In this document: positions 62,013 to 64,000 of the stretch, one piece after another
Layout of the letters: each line of letters opens with the position of its first letter
How positions within the stretch are numbered: position 1 is the stretch's first letter
Origin: XBB1006 sp051877515
GTDB taxonomy: Bacteria; Bacillota; Clostridia; Lachnospirales; Lachnospiraceae
Reading direction: 5' to 3'
NCBI GenBank assembly: GCA_051877515.1
Contig: JBJEIY010000002.1
Location: 62,001-126,000 of the forward strand
DNA length: 64,000 nt
Notes under the pieces: generated by a model
Told to the model about the DNA's origin: nothing
The model's database searches: none
The model's input: only the letters and a program-made list of their open reading frames with translations
Program-made: the position numbers and the translations under genes

Positions 62013-62919
62013 AATTCTTTCCCATCTCTGTGTTCTTGATCAGTTCGATAAACGCCTTCATCTGCAGATTGACCCACTTATCTTTACGGTACAATAACTG
62101 CCTCCACACCCTTAAGGGTGCCTCTTCCGATTCCAGTTCATGGACATGCAGCCGTTTCAGGGTTCCCTTCTCCAGCTCTTCTTTCACGGTAAACTCCGGC
62201 AAAAATGACACAACATTGTGGTTCCTTAAATACCGGATAATGAATTCCGTGCTTCCGATGGTCAGAAACGGGGAGATCTGCTGATCCCTCTTTGCCAGCA
62301 GATACTCCAGCTCCTTACGGTAGCTGGCTCCTTTTTCCGTCAGTATGATATCATATTTCAAAATATCGTTCAGAACAAGATTCTCTTTCTTACACAGCGG
62401 ATGTTGTGGATTCGTTACCGCCACCACATTTTCCGGCACCTCCATATCCTTGATACAATTGGTATCAAAAATCTGGGTTTCCAGAAGATATACCATATCC
62501 AGCTGGTTCTTATTCATACGGTCCAACAAATTCTGGGGCGAATCCAACTCCATCTCAATATGTACACCCGGACAGATACTGTGATAACGCCGGATCAACT
62601 CCGGCATCAGCACCGCACCAATGGATTCAATGGTACCGATCCGCAGGGTTCCTTTGATATTTGGTGAATTACACACCTCTGCCTTCGCTTCTTCAATCTC
62701 CTGAATGATCCGGTTGGCACTGATCTGAAAGGTCCGTCCACTCTCTGTTAACTGTGTCTGCTTGCCGATACGGTCAAAAAGCACCGTTCCCAGCTCCTCT
62801 TCCAGATGCTTGATCTGAATGGTCACTGCTGCCTGCGAATATCCAAGAGTCTGTGCAGCCTTCACGAAACTGCCGGACTGGGCGGCCTGCAGAAAAGTTT
62901 TAATTTCTCGAATCTCCAT
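62011..62919 (-). CDS. LysR-family transcriptional regulator
   Basis: A 302-residue protein: N-terminal LysR HTH (IKTFLQAAQSGSFVKAAQTLGYSQAAVTIQIKHLEEELG) and a substrate-binding domain (TLRIGTIESIGAVLMPELIRRYHS). The ATG with AGAGGG upstream (MEIREIK) is chosen over one ten codons earlier. Its target is not evident; neighbours are trkAH (convergent) and a small gene reading away. Confidence 0.92.
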   Translation of the reverse strand: MEIREIKTFLQAAQSGSFVKAAQTLGYSQAAVTIQIKHLEEELGTVLFDRIGKQTQLTESGRTFQISANRIIQEIEEAKAEVCNSPNIKGTLRIGTIESIGAVLMPELIRRYHSICPGVHIEMELDSPQNLLDRMNKNQLDMVYLLETQIFDTNCIKDMEVPENVVAVTNPQHPLCKKENLVLNDILKYDIILTEKGASYRKELEYLLAKRDQQISPFLTIGSTEFIIRYLRNHNVVSFLPEFTVKEELEKGTLKRLHVHELESEEAPLRVWRQLLYRKDKWVNLQMKAFIELIKNTEMGKN

Positions 62920-63088
62920 GTACTTGTCCCTCTTTTGTATCCAGAACATCTATTACACAACATTGTTCTTTGCTTTTTTCTGCTCTTATGTTACATTATA
63001 TATGAAAAAGAATCAATGATTTTTTTATTTTCCATTAAAAATTTTTTAAGTATAAAAGATCCTTACCAGGATCACGGAGCACTGACTT

Positions 63089-63502
63089 ATGGACGAAAAA
63101 GAACTGACCCGCTACATGAATGCCTGGGTAATGTTAAAAGCCTCCTCCTGTGCAGGCTTGCATTTCTTTACCCGCAAAAAAGCACGAAAGGACGCCCTGA
63201 CTTACCTTTCCGTTTTTCAACCCCACGATCAAAATGAAAACCATCTCCAAAATCTTCAGGATTTTGCCAGGGAACTGATCACTGCCAGTCTGCAAAGCCG
63301 TTCTTACGGAAGTACACTGTTTGGAATGGTTCCCATGCGGGAGAAAGATGTAGCACAAAAACTGGCTGCAGAAATCCGGTCCGTAACCCTTGAATACCCT
63401 GCCAAACTGCATTTGGAAGAGGACTTTGCCTTTCTGTATCAGGTAATGAAAGATGTTTTCTTTGAATTGGTCCCAGATGCCAAACAGGTTTGGCCCGATT
63501 AA
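63089..63502 (+). CDS. Uncharacterised small protein (137 aa)
   Basis: Begins MDEKELTRYMNAWVMLKASS. It is helical, with a conserved-looking stretch RSYGSTLFGMVPMREKDVAQKLAAEIR. It may belong to DUF6553, a family I recall from Lachnospiraceae; this is unverified. The SD is weak. It stands between a divergent LysR gene and the convergent galactose-binding protein gene. Confidence 0.65.
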   Translation: MDEKELTRYMNAWVMLKASSCAGLHFFTRKKARKDALTYLSVFQPHDQNENHLQNLQDFARELITASLQSRSYGSTLFGMVPMREKDVAQKLAAEIRSVTLEYPAKLHLEEDFAFLYQVMKDVFFELVPDAKQVWPD

Positions 63503-63510
63503 CCGGTTTC

Positions 63511-64000
63511 TTATTTATACTTGGAAATATCCTCTTTGGTGACTTTCGCATAAGGAAGGCGCATGTACTTCCCGTCTTCCAGTTTCAGATACGTAAGATC
63601 GGAATGGATTGCTAAGCTATAGGCCAGATTCACCATGCCTTTTGCCTGACCTTCCTTATCATTGTAGACGGTTCCTAACATTTCTCCCTGCTCTACCGCT
63701 TCCAGTCCTTCATCCGTACCATCCACCCCAACAATCACCGGCCAGCTGTCCCGGGGAATCTGTGCAGCCTTCAGGGCATCAATGGTGCCCAGCGCCATGT
63801 CATCGTTATTGGCCACGATGAGCTCCACACGGTCTCCGTACTCTTTGATCATCTGTCCCATCTTTGTCTGGGCCTGTGCACGGTTCCAGTTGGCAATTGC
63901 AGATGCCAGCTTCTCTACTTCGTATCCGGCAGTGGTAATGGCCTGTATGGAGAATTCCGTCCGGACAATGGAATCCTGATGTCCTGCTTCCCCTTCCATG
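63511..64000 (-). CDS. mglB: Galactose/methyl-galactoside-binding protein (MglB-like), C-terminal part
   Basis: The last 162 residues visible; the gene enters from the right edge. ELIVANNDDMALGTIDALK, VIVGVDGTDEGLEAVEQGEMLGTVYND and YMRLPYAKVTKEDISKYK match the C-terminal lobe of MglB-type sugar-binding proteins. It would feed the MglAC sugar transporter, which is not in the window. Pentose- or ribose-binding relatives are the alternative. Confidence 0.85.
   Translation of the reverse strand, partial: MEGEAGHQDSIVRTEFSIQAITTAGYEVEKLASAIANWNRAQAQTKMGQMIKEYGDRVELIVANNDDMALGTIDALKAAQIPRDSWPVIVGVDGTDEGLEAVEQGEMLGTVYNDKEGQAKGMVNLAYSLAIHSDLTYLKLEDGKYMRLPYAKVTKEDISKYK

Overview
The window looks like a low-to-mid GC Gram-positive anaerobe of the Clostridia, most likely a Lachnospiraceae gut commensal. 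This is inference from gene content: strong AGGAGG-type Shine-Dalgarno (SD) sites, a CIRCE/HrcA heat-shock operator, a (Re)-citrate synthase-like gene beside aconitase and isocitrate dehydrogenase, Gram-positive PHO-box spacing, and close clostridial relatives of many small proteins. No species call is possible from sequence alone.

Region 1 (1 to about 35.9 kb, almost all on the minus strand) is an AT-rich accessory/defence island. It opens with a type 4 BREX operon read leftward: a large uncharacterised gene, brxP (PAPS-reductase/ferredoxin), brxC, pglZ, a small zinc-ribbon gene and brxL, which runs off the left edge. Next comes an SF1 helicase carrying about 80 tandem G(Y/F)(D/N)xx pentapeptides. 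An IS3-family element follows and has replaced the end of an EcsC-family gene. Then come a DUF4268 nuclease-like protein, a Nudix hydrolase, and a PLD/SF2/DUF3427 helicase. A HipA-like kinase gene overlaps a DUF2442-HTH gene, and a macro-domain/vWA pair follows. Beyond these lie a PemK/MazF-type toxin coupled to an acidic protein, an MNT/HepT toxin-antitoxin pair, a YgjP-like metalloprotease, several XRE regulators and unknown proteins. A decayed tRNA-Thr-like sequence lies inside the island.

The strongest undescribed signal is regulatory. The same 37-bp sequence (two identical copies, one diverged) lies 60-100 bp upstream of three unrelated island genes. On the coding strand it reads as a near-consensus promoter, TTGAAA-17-TATAAT, with a CCCTC/GAGGG inverted repeat filling the spacer. 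A second signal is a pair of duplicated XRE cassettes. In each, a terminator-like hairpin contains the SD of the next gene and its T-run abuts the start codon. A third is a GTGCAA(A/T)ATTTGCAC palindrome shared by the MNT/HepT operon and the macro-domain gene.

Region 2 (about 36 to 64 kb) is mostly housekeeping: an HD-GYP protein; a TrpXYZ-type ABC transporter behind a consensus promoter and leader hairpin; a DUF3990/XRE toxin-antitoxin-like pair whose SD is a G9 tract; Hsp20 under CIRCE; and an oxidative citrate-branch operon ((Re)-citrate synthase, GntR regulator, aconitase, isocitrate dehydrogenase) with a palindromic operator over its promoter. It continues with pstSCAB-phoU plus an HD hydrolase and a small PHO-box-preceded membrane protein, two divergent MATE transporters, a 2-hydroxyacid dehydrogenase fused to a cysteine-rich domain, an NlpC/P60-like secreted protein, trkA-trkH, a LysR regulator, and the end of a galactose-binding lipoprotein gene at the right edge.
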